Assembly: GCA_038532735.1 (NCBI GenBank)
Contig: JBCBAC010000005.1
Span: forward strand, 62,001 to 126,000
Length of the DNA: 64,000 nt
Reading direction: 5' to 3'
Origin: JAHTBL01 sp038532735
Lineage (GTDB): Bacteria > Pseudomonadota > Alphaproteobacteria > Rhodobacterales > Rhodobacteraceae
A model generated the notes under the pieces. It was not told where the DNA came from, made no database searches, and saw only the letters and a list, made by a program, of their open reading frames with translations. Positions 52,728 to 61,874 of this stretch are shown in pieces; the first letter of the stretch is position 1, and each line of letters opens with the position of its first letter. Position numbers and translations under genes: made by a program.

Positions 52728-53659
52728 TGACACCAGCGCCGTTCTACGCCGAGGTGGCCGACGGCCCCGAGGGTGGCGCGGCGCATTGGCTGACCACCTC
52801 CGATGGCCTGCGCATCCGTGCGGGCCATTGGACCGGCGGCACAAAGGGCACGATCCTGCTCTTTCCGGGCCGCACCGAATATATCGAGAAATACGGACGT
52901 GCGGCGACCGAGTTTCAAAGCCGCGGCTACAGCGTCATCGCCGTCGATTGGCGCGGCCAGGGCATCGCCGACCGTATGCTGAATGACCGCGCCGCCGGTC
53001 ACGTGCATCACTTCCCCGACTATCAGCAAGACGTCGCCGCCGTTTTGGCCCATGCCCGCGCGCTTGGCCTGCCCGAACCCTATCACCTAATCGGCCACTC
53101 CATGGGCGGCTGCATCGGCCTGCGCGCTCTCTACGAAGGCCTGCCCGTGAAATCCGCGATGTTCAGTGCACCGATGTGGGGCATCATCATCGCCCCTGCC
53201 CTGCGCCCCGTCGCTTGGGCCTCAAGCTGGACCGCCCGCCGTGTCGGCCAGGGCCACCGCTTTGCCCCCGGCACCGAGCCCGTGACCTACGTCATGGCAG
53301 CGCCCTTCCACGACAACACGCTCACCACAGACCCTGAGATGTTCGACTATATGAAAGCGCAACTCAGCGCGCATCCGGATCTCGCCTTGGGCGGCCCCTC
53401 GCTCCACTGGCTGAACGAGGCCCTGATGGAGATGCGCCGCCTTGCCGCGCGCCCCGCACCCGCCATCCCCGCGATCACCTTCCTGGGCACCAACGAACGC
53501 ATCGTCGAGCCACACCGCATCCATGACCGCATGGCCGCCTATCCCAATGGCAAATTGGTGATGCTGGAGGGGGCCGAGCACGAAGTGATGATGGAAGCCC
53601 CAGCCATCCGCGCCCGCGTCTTCAACGAGACCGCAGCTTGGTTCGACGCCCACAGCTAA
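52727..53659 (+). CDS. alpha/beta hydrolase (lysophospholipase-like)
   Basis: 310 residues, alpha/beta fold. The nucleophile is Ser125 in GHSMGG, with VDWRGQG as the family's oxyanion segment and a catalytic His in EGAEHEVMMEAP at the end. Pairing with an SCP2-like protein hints at a lipid substrate. It overlaps the convergent FAH-family gene by four bases (CTAA). Confidence 0.88.
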   Translation: MTPAPFYAEVADGPEGGAAHWLTTSDGLRIRAGHWTGGTKGTILLFPGRTEYIEKYGRAATEFQSRGYSVIAVDWRGQGIADRMLNDRAAGHVHHFPDYQQDVAAVLAHARALGLPEPYHLIGHSMGGCIGLRALYEGLPVKSAMFSAPMWGIIIAPALRPVAWASSWTARRVGQGHRFAPGTEPVTYVMAAPFHDNTLTTDPEMFDYMKAQLSAHPDLALGGPSLHWLNEALMEMRRLAARPAPAIPAITFLGTNERIVEPHRIHDRMAAYPNGKLVMLEGAEHEVMMEAPAIRARVFNETAAWFDAHS

Positions 53660-54489
53660 GCGTTGGCACGCACCTTTGCACGTTGCGTCCCAAGCCCGTC
53701 GATCTCCAGCACCATCTCGTCCCCGTCTTTTAGAAAAACCTGCGGCCTCTGCCCCATGCCCACACCCGGAGGGGTGCCGGTCGCGATGATATCGCCCGGC
53801 TCCAGCGTCATCATCTGGCTCAAATAGACAATGATCTCCGCCACGCTGAAAATCATCGTCGCCGTCGATCCGTGCTGCATCTGCGTGCCATTCACATCCA
53901 GCGACAAGGCCAAAGCCTGCGGGTCACCAACCTCCTCCGGGGTCACAAGCCACGGCCCAACCGGGCAAAACGTGTCACAGCTTTTGCCCTTCGTCCATTG
54001 GCCAGTGCCTTCTAACTGAAAAGCCCGTTCGCTGAGATCGTTCACAATGGTGTAACCGGCCACATACTCCAGCGCCTCCGCCACCTCGACATATTTCGTG
54101 CGCCGGCCAATCACGACGCCCAGTTCAACCTCCCAATCGGTTTTCTGGGACCCACGCGGCAAGATCACATTGTCAGCCGGCCCGTTCAGGCTCGACGTAG
54201 CTTTCAGAAACACAATCGGCGCGTCCGGCGCCGCCATCCCCGCCTCAGCCGCATGATCGGCGTAGTTGAGCCCGATCCCAATGATCTTGCCGACCCCTCC
54301 AACAGGCACCCCAAGCCGCTGGGCCCCCTCGACAACGGGCAAATCGCGCGTCTCAATGTCCGACAACCGGCCCAGCACATCCCCGGCCAAGTCATCCACA
54401 ATCCCGGTCAGATCGCGCAGCGCACCGTCGGCATCCAGCATGCCGGGCCGCTCTGCCCCGCGCGCACCCCAACGCACAAACCGCGTCAC
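53656..54489 (-). CDS. fumarylacetoacetate-hydrolase-family protein
   Basis: 277 residues. The FAH fold appears as IIGIGLNYADHAAEAG, IVFLKATSSLNGP, the Glu-rich DWEVELGVVIG metal site, and GDIIATGTPPGVGMG. Members hydrolyse acylpyruvates or decarboxylate oxaloacetate-like acids; the exact substrate is unknown. The GTG at 54489 overlaps the stop of the upstream HpcH/HpaI aldolase (GTGA), so the pair forms a small aromatic/sugar-acid breakdown unit. Confidence 0.9.
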   Translation of the reverse strand: MTRFVRWGARGAERPGMLDADGALRDLTGIVDDLAGDVLGRLSDIETRDLPVVEGAQRLGVPVGGVGKIIGIGLNYADHAAEAGMAAPDAPIVFLKATSSLNGPADNVILPRGSQKTDWEVELGVVIGRRTKYVEVAEALEYVAGYTIVNDLSERAFQLEGTGQWTKGKSCDTFCPVGPWLVTPEEVGDPQALALSLDVNGTQMQHGSTATMIFSVAEIIVYLSQMMTLEPGDIIATGTPPGVGMGQRPQVFLKDGDEMVLEIDGLGTQRAKVRANA

Positions 54490-55253
54490 TGGCCCATCTC
54501 GCGAATGCCTTTCGCAGCCGCCTTCGCACCCGCCAGCATCCACGCGTGCTCTGAGCCAATGAAAAATACGTTCAGCCCGTATTTCGCGCGCTCTTGAGCC
54601 TGCGCGACGGAGTTCACCCAGCTGATATAGGCCTTGCCATGGGCTTTCGTCGCCGCCCCGCATGTCTCAAAGGCCTTTGCCAAATCGGGGTTGTCCTGTC
54701 CCTGATGGCCGTAGGATACGCTCAAATCCGCAGGCCCCAGAAACAGCCCGTCGATCCCGTCCACCGCTGCAATCGCATCGGCCGCATCGACCCCCGCAGG
54801 CTCTTCGATCTGCGCGATCACAACCGTTTCGGCTGTTGATTTCTCCAAAAGCTCGGGCATGCCGCGCGTGGCATACCCCGCCCAGCGGGTCGAGCCTGCA
54901 AAGCCGCGCCCGCCAAGCCCAAATCGCGCGGATTTCGCAACCGCGCGCGCCTTCTCAACACTGTCCACATGCGGCGCCACGACCCCGACCGCACCCATAT
55001 CCAGCGCCTGCAAAACCGCCTCGGGCGTGCCGCTTGCCACGCGCACCAGCACCGGGAAATCCATCGCCCGCGCAACGGCCAGGCAGGCATCCAGTGCGGC
55101 GCGATCAAAGGCCGCGTGTTCTGCGTCCAGGCAGACAAAATCCAGCCCGGACAGCCCCAACACTTCCAGCACGTCGTGGCTGGGCGTTTTCATAAATGTG
55201 CCAGATAGCTTCTCCCCTGACAGCATGCGCGTGCGGAATGTGGTGAATGACAT
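54486..55253 (-). CDS. HpcH/HpaI-family aldolase
   Basis: 255 residues of the class II 2-keto-acid aldolase type. GLDFVCLDAEHAAFD at the start, VLVRVASGTPEAV, and QIEEPAGVDAADAI with DGLFLGPADLSVSYG give the divalent-metal site. Known substrates are 4-hydroxy-2-ketoheptanedioate and 2-keto-3-deoxy sugar acids; none can be chosen here. It precedes the FAH-family gene with an overlapping start. Confidence 0.9.
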   Translation of the reverse strand: MSFTTFRTRMLSGEKLSGTFMKTPSHDVLEVLGLSGLDFVCLDAEHAAFDRAALDACLAVARAMDFPVLVRVASGTPEAVLQALDMGAVGVVAPHVDSVEKARAVAKSARFGLGGRGFAGSTRWAGYATRGMPELLEKSTAETVVIAQIEEPAGVDAADAIAAVDGIDGLFLGPADLSVSYGHQGQDNPDLAKAFETCGAATKAHGKAYISWVNSVAQAQERAKYGLNVFFIGSEHAWMLAGAKAAAKGIREMGQ

Positions 55254-55372
55254 CGCTGGCCCTCCCTTGGTTCGCGGCCAAGCTAGCGATCCGCACCGGC
55301 GAGACAACCCCTCGCGCATCGCGGGTCGCGCACCGTCTACAAAACGCGCGCTCCCGCCCTAGATTTGCACTC

Positions 55373-56395
55373 ATGAGCAGCGATCTTCTGACCTTCACCG
55401 ACCGCGGCATTTATTGTCCGCTTGGCGATTTTTACATCGATCCTTGGCGCCCCGTAGACCGCGCCCTGATCACGCACGGTCACGCCGATCACGCGCGCCC
55501 CGGCCATCGCGCTTATCTCGCAACGCAAGCCGCAGCACCCGTGATGCGCCACCGCTTAGGCGACATCCCCCTCGACACGATACGCTTCGGCGAAACCCGC
55601 CAGATCGGCGAGGTCACCGTCTCCTTCCATCCCGCAGGCCACGTGCCCGGCTCCGCTCAAATCCGGATCGAACACAAAGGCCAGATCTGGGTCGCCTCCG
55701 GAGACTACAAGATCGAGAACGACGGCTTTTCAGAACCGTTTGAGCCTGTCCGCTGCCACGCCTTCATAACCGAATCCACATTCGGCCTGCCCGTCTTCAA
55801 ATGGACGCCCCAGGCCCAGCTAGCCAAGGACATCAACGCGTGGTGGGCCAGCACCGTCGCCGATGGCCGCACACCTCTTCTGGGCGCCTATGCGCTTGGC
55901 AAGGCCCAGCGCCTTATGTCCATCCTCGACCCCTCCATCGGCCCGATCCTGACCCATGGCGCAGTGGAAAACACAAACGAGGTCCTCCGCGCCCAAGGCC
56001 TGGCCGTGCCCGACACAATCCGTGTCACACCCGACCTGAACACAAAGGAGCACAAGAACGCCCTCGTCCTCGCCACGCCCTCCGCCTTCGGCACGCCCTG
56101 GGCCCGCCGCTTTGGCACCACATCGACCGCCTTCGCCTCCGGCTGGATGCGCCTGCGCGGGGTCCGCCGCCGCCGCGCTGCCGACCGCGGCTTTATCATG
56201 TCCGACCATGCCGATTGGCCCGCCCTCAACGCCGCAATCAAGGAAACCGGGGCCACCCGCATTTTCGTCACCCATGGCTACACCTCGGTGTTTAGCAAAT
56301 GGTTAAGCGAGCAAGGCTATGACACTCAAATTGTATCGACCGAGTATGAAGGCGAAAGCCTCGATGCCGCCGAGGTTGAAGAGGCCACCGCATGA
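55373..56395 (+). CDS. ligase-associated DNA exonuclease (metallo-beta-lactamase/beta-CASP)
   Basis: 340 residues. The metal motif HGHADH (35-40) and later PAGHVPGS, ITESTFGLP and FIMSDHADWP identify the beta-CASP nuclease found beside the ATP-dependent ligase of the Lhr-type repair system. The ATG at 55373 is used. Its stop overlaps the ligase start by four bases (ATGA). The usual partners Lhr helicase and PdeM phosphoesterase are not in this window. Confidence 0.92.
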   Translation: MSSDLLTFTDRGIYCPLGDFYIDPWRPVDRALITHGHADHARPGHRAYLATQAAAPVMRHRLGDIPLDTIRFGETRQIGEVTVSFHPAGHVPGSAQIRIEHKGQIWVASGDYKIENDGFSEPFEPVRCHAFITESTFGLPVFKWTPQAQLAKDINAWWASTVADGRTPLLGAYALGKAQRLMSILDPSIGPILTHGAVENTNEVLRAQGLAVPDTIRVTPDLNTKEHKNALVLATPSAFGTPWARRFGTTSTAFASGWMRLRGVRRRRAADRGFIMSDHADWPALNAAIKETGATRIFVTHGYTSVFSKWLSEQGYDTQIVSTEYEGESLDAAEVEEATA

Positions 56396-57981
56396 AGGAC
56401 TTCGCCCGCCTCTTCACCGCCATCGACCAGACCACAAAGACCAACACCAAGGTCGCCGCGCTTGCCGACTACTTCGAGACGGCACCCGACGATGACCGCC
56501 TCTGGACCATCGCACTCTTCTCCGGGCGTCGCCCCAAGCGGACCGTCACCACCACGCTCCTGCGCGGCTGGGCCGCTGAGGCCGCGAACATCCCCCTCTG
56601 GCTGTTCGAGGAAAGCTACCCCATCGTCGGTGATCTCGCTGAGACAATCGCACTCGTCCTACCCGAAGGGAATCAACATGAGGATCACCCTCTGAACCAT
56701 TGGATTAATTACGTAAAGTCCCTTTCCGACCTCGAGGAAGACGCCCGCAAAACCGCCGTCCTAGACGCTTGGTCGATCCTCGATCCCACCGAACGCTTTC
56801 TCTTCAACAAGCTGCTCACCGGCGGCTTCCGCATCGGCGTCTCCACCAAGCTAATGACCCGCGCATTGGCCCGCGCCACGGGCCAAGAGGAGGCCGACCT
56901 GCAGCACCGCCTCATGGGCTCTTGGACGCCAGAGACCACCAATTTCCACGACCTGATCCTGTCCGAAAACCCCGAAGCGGATCTGTCAAAGCCCTATCCG
57001 TTCTACCTTGCTTACCAGCTTGACGATCTGGATGAGCTTGGCCCCCCAACCAATTGGAAAGCTGAACGAAAATGGGATGGTATTCGTGGACAACTGATCC
57101 TGCGAGGGGGCGAACATTACCTCTGGTCGCGCGGCGAAGATCTGATGACCGACCGCTTCCCCGAGCTGGCCCGCGCCCGCGATTTCATCCCTGACGGCAC
57201 CGTGCTCGACGGTGAAGTGCTTGCCTTCAAAGACGGCGCCCCCCTCAGCTTTAACGCCCTGCAAAAACGCATCGGGCGCAAAACAGTGCCGAAAAAACTG
57301 CTGACCGAGGCGCCGGTGATCCTCTACGCCTACGACCTGCTCGAATGGCAAGGGCAAGACATTCGCGCCGAACCTTTCGCGGATCGCCGCAACCTGCTGG
57401 AAACGCTCACCAGGAACCTGCCCGAGGATGCGCCGATCAAATGTTCCCCGCTGGTCCCGTTCACCACCTGGGACGCGCTCACAAAAGCCCGCGAAGCCTC
57501 CCGCGATCACAACGCCGAAGGGCTGATGCTGAAACGCGCCGACAGCCCCTATCTGAGTGGGCGCAAGAAGGGCGATTGGTGGAAATGGAAGGTCGATCCA
57601 TTAACCATCGACGCCGTGATGATCTACGCACAAGCAGGCCACGGCCGCCGGGCCAACCTCTTCACAGATTTCACCTTCGCGGTCTGGAACGGCAACGATC
57701 TGGTGCCCTTCACCAAGGCCTATTCAGGCCTGACCGACGCCGAGTTCCGCAAGATCACCGGCTGGGTGCGCAAAAACACGCTGCAACGCTTCGGCCCGGT
57801 CCGTCAGGTCACGCCTGAACATGTCTTCGAAATCGCGTTTGAAGGCATTCAGGAAAGTCCCCGCCACAAATCCGGCGTCGCTCTGCGATTCCCGCGTATG
57901 TCTCGCTGGCGCCACGACAAACCCCTGCAAGAGGCCAACACTCTCGACGATCTCAAGGAAATGCTGAAGACCTACGGCTAG
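56392..57981 (+). CDS. ATP-dependent DNA ligase (repair type)
   Basis: 529 residues. An N-terminal ligase domain precedes the nucleotidyl-transfer domain, with catalytic Lys227 in ERKWDGIRGQL, then DGEVLAFKDGAP, EGLMLKRADSPY and WWKWKVDP (motifs III-V). A C-terminal OB domain follows. This is the type called cisplatin-damage-response ligase in annotations. It is translated with the exonuclease by ATGA overlap. It is additional to the expected NAD-dependent LigA, which is not seen here. Confidence 0.93.
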   Translation: MKDFARLFTAIDQTTKTNTKVAALADYFETAPDDDRLWTIALFSGRRPKRTVTTTLLRGWAAEAANIPLWLFEESYPIVGDLAETIALVLPEGNQHEDHPLNHWINYVKSLSDLEEDARKTAVLDAWSILDPTERFLFNKLLTGGFRIGVSTKLMTRALARATGQEEADLQHRLMGSWTPETTNFHDLILSENPEADLSKPYPFYLAYQLDDLDELGPPTNWKAERKWDGIRGQLILRGGEHYLWSRGEDLMTDRFPELARARDFIPDGTVLDGEVLAFKDGAPLSFNALQKRIGRKTVPKKLLTEAPVILYAYDLLEWQGQDIRAEPFADRRNLLETLTRNLPEDAPIKCSPLVPFTTWDALTKAREASRDHNAEGLMLKRADSPYLSGRKKGDWWKWKVDPLTIDAVMIYAQAGHGRRANLFTDFTFAVWNGNDLVPFTKAYSGLTDAEFRKITGWVRKNTLQRFGPVRQVTPEHVFEIAFEGIQESPRHKSGVALRFPRMSRWRHDKPLQEANTLDDLKEMLKTYG

Positions 57982-57982
57982 C

Positions 57983-58006
57983 CCTTTCACCTTTGCGAAA
58001 ATATCC
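57983..58006 (-). repeat. dispersed GGATATTT element, copy F
   Basis: Minus-strand GGATATTTTCGCAAAGGTGA then AAGG, directly after the ligase stop and before the amidohydrolase start. It lacks the GC-rich half seen in other copies. Confidence 0.5.
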
Positions 58007-58011
58007 AAAAA

Positions 58012-58887
58012 ATGCTGCCCAAAGCCCAAATGCCCCCAGCGCCGTCAGCGCCCGCAACGCTCGCCCCACCGGGGGCCTGCGACGCCCATGTGCATCTCGT
58101 CGCGGGCAACGAGTTCCCCCTCTGGGAGGGGCGCGTGGAAGACCCTGCACCAGGCCCGAATTTCGACGGCTGGTTGGAGCTTTACACCAACCATCTGAAA
58201 ACGCTCGGATTTCAGCGCGGCCTCATCGTGCATTCGATCCTCTACGGCACTGACAACACAATCACCGTCGAAGCCGTGCGCCGCATGGGCCCGCATTTCA
58301 AGGGCGTCGGCTTGCTCTCCGACGACGCGTCCGACGCCGATCTCGATCAGTTCACCGAGGATAATCTCGTCGCGGTCCGCCTCAACTACGTCCATGGCGG
58401 CGTGCTCAGTTGGGATGGCGCCAAAGCCCTCGCCCCACGCCTCAAAGCCCGCGATCTGCACATCCAGATGCTGCTCAACACCCACAAGCATATGGACGAA
58501 ATCGCAGACGACATCCGCGCTCTCCCTGTTCCGCTGGTCATAGACCATATCGGCTGGCCTGACCTGTCCCTTGGCCCCGACGATCCCGGCTTTCAAACCC
58601 TGCTTGGCCTGCTTGCCGACGGTCATGTCCATGTCAAACTCAGCGCGCTCTACCGCCTCTGCGATGCGCCCTACGACCAAGCCGATCCCTTTATCGACGC
58701 TTTGGTGAAAGCCAACCCCGAACACCTGCTCTGGGGCTCCGACTGGCCGCATCTGATGCTCGCCGATGCCAAGATGCCCGCCGCCGCGACCCTGCTTGAC
58801 GCGTTCCACCGCGTCGTCACAGACACCGCGACGCGCACGCAAATCTTAACCAAGACGCCCGCCAAACTCTTTGGCTTCCCCTCTTGA
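58012..58887 (+). CDS. amidohydrolase-2 family protein (PDC-hydrolase-like)
   Basis: 291 residues. The metal-binding DAHVH (about 25-29) and the C-terminal WGSDWPHLML are typical of LigI / 2-pyrone-4,6-dicarboxylate lactonase relatives. Such enzymes open lactone rings of aromatic or sugar-acid intermediates. No aromatic pathway genes lie beside it, so the substrate is open. The ATG at 58012 lies within a repeat-adjacent leader with no strong ribosome site. Confidence 0.85.
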   Translation: MLPKAQMPPAPSAPATLAPPGACDAHVHLVAGNEFPLWEGRVEDPAPGPNFDGWLELYTNHLKTLGFQRGLIVHSILYGTDNTITVEAVRRMGPHFKGVGLLSDDASDADLDQFTEDNLVAVRLNYVHGGVLSWDGAKALAPRLKARDLHIQMLLNTHKHMDEIADDIRALPVPLVIDHIGWPDLSLGPDDPGFQTLLGLLADGHVHVKLSALYRLCDAPYDQADPFIDALVKANPEHLLWGSDWPHLMLADAKMPAAATLLDAFHRVVTDTATRTQILTKTPAKLFGFPS

Positions 58888-58939
58888 GGCCGCCCCGCGC
58901 AGCCCATAGGTTCATCTGACCAAATCAACGAGGTCTTCC

Positions 58940-60760
58940 ATGCAGTTCACGCCCCAAGTCGCCCATGACGCCGCCCAATCCGGTGCTTCAGAGTTCGGCG
59001 ATCTGCCCGAATGGGACCTCAGCGATCTCTATACAGCGCCCGATGCCAAAGAGCTGAGACGCGATATGGATTGGCTCGAAAAAGCCTGCGCCGATTTCGC
59101 GAAAGACTATGAGGGCAAGCTGGCGGACCTCAGCGCGGCCGAAATGCTCGATTGCGTGCTGCGCTACGAAAAGATCGACATGATCGCAGGTCGGATCATG
59201 TCCTTCGCGGGTCTGCGCTACTATCAGCAGACCACCGATGGCGAGCGCGCGAAATTCATGTCCGACTGCCAGGAGCAGATTACGAATTTCACAACCCCGC
59301 TGGTGTTTTACACGCTGGAGTTCAACCGCCTCGACGACGATCACCTCAAGGCCCTACTCCACGCCAACGCCGATCTGGCGCGCTATAAACCCGTCTTCGA
59401 CCGCATGCGCGCGATGAAGCCCTATCAGCTGTCTGATGAACTGGAAAAATTCCTCCACGATCAGTCCCCCGTTGGTGCTGCCGCGTGGAACCGCCTTTTC
59501 GATGAAACCATCGCCGGTCTGACCTTCACGCTCGACGGTGAAGAGTTGAACATTGAAGGCACGCTTAACCACCTGACCGAGCATGACCGCAGCAAACGCG
59601 AAGCCGCCGCCCGCGAACTCGCCCGCGTCTTCAAAGACAACATCGCGATCTTCTCGCGCGTGCACAACACGCTCGCCAAGGAGAAAGAGATCGAAGACCG
59701 CTGGCGCGGCATGCCCACCCCGCAAACTGGTCGCCACCTCAGCAACCATGTTGAACCCGAAGTGGTCGAGGCGCTGCGTAACGCCGTTGTCGACGCCTAT
59801 CCGAAGTTGAGCCACCGCTATTACGAGCTGAAGCGCAAATGGCTGGGGCTGGACAAAATGCAGGTCTGGGACCGCAACGCGCCGCTCCCCATTGAGGATG
59901 CCAAGACTGTCGACTGGCCGACCGCCAAGCAAATGGTGATGGATGCGTACAGCAGTTTCGCCCCGGAAATGGCTAATATCGCTGAACCTTTCTTCACCAA
60001 AGGCTGGATTGACGCCGCTGTGAAGCCCGGCAAGGCCCCCGGTGCCTTCGCCCATCCCACCGTCAGCGACGTCCATCCCTACGTGATGCTCAACTACCTC
60101 GGCAAACCGCGCGATGTGATGACGCTCGCCCATGAGCTGGGTCACGGCGTCCACCAAGTCCTCGCCGCAGGGCAAGGCGAACTGCTGTCCTCCACACCGC
60201 TTACACTGGCCGAAACCGCCTCCGTCTTCGGCGAAATGCTGACCTTCCGCAAGCTGCTCGAAGCCGCCAAAACCAAGGAAGAGCGCAAGACCCTTCTGGC
60301 CGGCAAGGTCGAGGACATGATCAACACGGTCGTCCGCCAAATCGCGTTCTACGATTTCGAGTGTAAGCTCCATGACGCCCGCTCAAACGGCGAACTGACC
60401 TCCGACGATATCAACGCGCTCTGGATGTCTGTGCAGGCCGAAAGCCTCGGCCCAGCATTTGAATATATGGACGGGTATGAGACCTTCTGGGCCTACATCC
60501 CCCATTTCGTCCACTCGCCCTTCTACGTCTATGCCTACGCGTTCGGCGACGGCCTCGTGAACGCGCTCTACGCGGTCTACGAGGAAGGAGAAGGCGACTT
60601 CCAGACCAAGTATTTCGACATGCTCAAGGCAGGCGGCTCCAAACACCACACGGAACTCCTCGCCCCCTTCGGCCTCGACGCGTCCGACCCGAAATTCTGG
60701 GACAAGGGCCTGTCGATGATTTCGGGCATGATCGACGAGCTGGAAGCGATGGAAGACTAG
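58940..60760 (+). CDS. pepF: M3-family oligoendopeptidase F
   Basis: A 606-residue cytoplasmic zinc peptidase. The active site HELGH (398-402) lies in TLAHELGHGVHQVLA, with the downstream Glu in LAETASVFGEMLT. The N-terminal helical lid domain begins near PEWDLSDLYTAPDAKEL. It degrades oligopeptides of about 7-20 residues. It overlaps the convergent capsule-like gene by four bases (CTAG). Confidence 0.95.
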   Translation: MQFTPQVAHDAAQSGASEFGDLPEWDLSDLYTAPDAKELRRDMDWLEKACADFAKDYEGKLADLSAAEMLDCVLRYEKIDMIAGRIMSFAGLRYYQQTTDGERAKFMSDCQEQITNFTTPLVFYTLEFNRLDDDHLKALLHANADLARYKPVFDRMRAMKPYQLSDELEKFLHDQSPVGAAAWNRLFDETIAGLTFTLDGEELNIEGTLNHLTEHDRSKREAAARELARVFKDNIAIFSRVHNTLAKEKEIEDRWRGMPTPQTGRHLSNHVEPEVVEALRNAVVDAYPKLSHRYYELKRKWLGLDKMQVWDRNAPLPIEDAKTVDWPTAKQMVMDAYSSFAPEMANIAEPFFTKGWIDAAVKPGKAPGAFAHPTVSDVHPYVMLNYLGKPRDVMTLAHELGHGVHQVLAAGQGELLSSTPLTLAETASVFGEMLTFRKLLEAAKTKEERKTLLAGKVEDMINTVVRQIAFYDFECKLHDARSNGELTSDDINALWMSVQAESLGPAFEYMDGYETFWAYIPHFVHSPFYVYAYAFGDGLVNALYAVYEEGEGDFQTKYFDMLKAGGSKHHTELLAPFGLDASDPKFWDKGLSMISGMIDELEAMED

Positions 60761-61815
60761 GCGATCTGGGGCGCGGACAGGGCGGCGACAGCCTTCTTGT
60801 CCAGCCCCAACCGGTCCGCATCAAAGCCAATCGCCGCGGCGCGTGCCAGCACCTGTTGAATGAACGTCTCGCTGTGCAGCGAGATGCAATGGGTCGTCAG
60901 ATACCAGTATATAAAGCGCATATAGGAACGGTTCCCGGTCAGCCCGTCCTCAAGCGCGGCCGCAAAACTGGGCCCATCATGGGCTGCCTGCGCGAAGCCG
61001 ATCAGATCGCTTTTGCCAAAGAAGATCGCCGGTCGACGGTGCAGAAACCCCTCAAAACACGTCGCCGAGCTTATCGAGACCGTGGCCACACAAGCCTCCA
61101 GAATGTCATGCACGTTGGCCTCGACCTCATGTATATCCGCTCCTTCCGCACGCAGGGCTGCAACTTCGGCCACATCCTCGGGGTTGGTTTTCAGCGGATG
61201 ATGCTTGACCACCACGGGTCGTCCGCCCGCCCCTTCGACGACAGACCGGATCATCCGCTCCGAGCCGGGCAGCATCGTGCGTCGGGTCAAATGCGTATCA
61301 CCTTGCATGAACACAGCGATGCAACCTTCCGGGATCACAACCTTCTCACGCGCTTGCCCATAACGCGACAGCCGCTCGCGCACGAAGTTGCGCCGTTGCG
61401 CGCGAAAAAAGCCCGCCGCATCCTGCTTGTTCACATCATCGTGCACAAAGGGAACTTTCCCAGCACTGCTCAACCCCAGCACACCGTCCGGATCCACATG
61501 CCAATACGGGTCCAGATAGGCCAACGCCGTGTTCAGCACATTCGGCTCCTCGGCTGCACCGTTATGCAGGAATATCAGCTTGTTGCGGTTGCCCTTACGC
61601 TTGTGCGGCTGACGCGAGAGCGGCAGCATTGTGACCTCTGCTCCCAGCATCCGCAGCTCCAGATCAAGACGCGAATAGAACTTACCGAGCCCGATCCCAG
61701 GCTTTTCCTGCAGGATCTTGCGTGGGATTGACAGAAATATCTTAGTGGGCGCACGGCGCAGAATGGCTGGCGTTTTCAACACCTCCGCTTCTTTCGGCTC
61801 ACCCGGTTGCGCCAC
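60757..61815 (-). CDS. capsule-polysaccharide-related protein, function unknown
   Basis: 352 residues, cytoplasmic, no signal peptide. Segments such as RPVVVKHHPLKTNPEDV and SISSATCFEGFLHRRPAIFFG are like those of capsule export/Kdo-transfer proteins (KpsS/KpsC-type), where His and the SS motif bind a sugar nucleotide. The gene is alone here; no capsule cluster is near. It could also be a glycosyltransferase of another family. Confidence 0.65.
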   Translation of the reverse strand: MAQPGEPKEAEVLKTPAILRRAPTKIFLSIPRKILQEKPGIGLGKFYSRLDLELRMLGAEVTMLPLSRQPHKRKGNRNKLIFLHNGAAEEPNVLNTALAYLDPYWHVDPDGVLGLSSAGKVPFVHDDVNKQDAAGFFRAQRRNFVRERLSRYGQAREKVVIPEGCIAVFMQGDTHLTRRTMLPGSERMIRSVVEGAGGRPVVVKHHPLKTNPEDVAEVAALRAEGADIHEVEANVHDILEACVATVSISSATCFEGFLHRRPAIFFGKSDLIGFAQAAHDGPSFAAALEDGLTGNRSYMRFIYWYLTTHCISLHSETFIQQVLARAAAIGFDADRLGLDKKAVAALSAPQIA

Positions 61816-61874
61816 GAAAAAACCTCCCCCGCTTGGCGAGAGAGGCTAGCACCGTTTTTCAAAAGGCGGAACCG

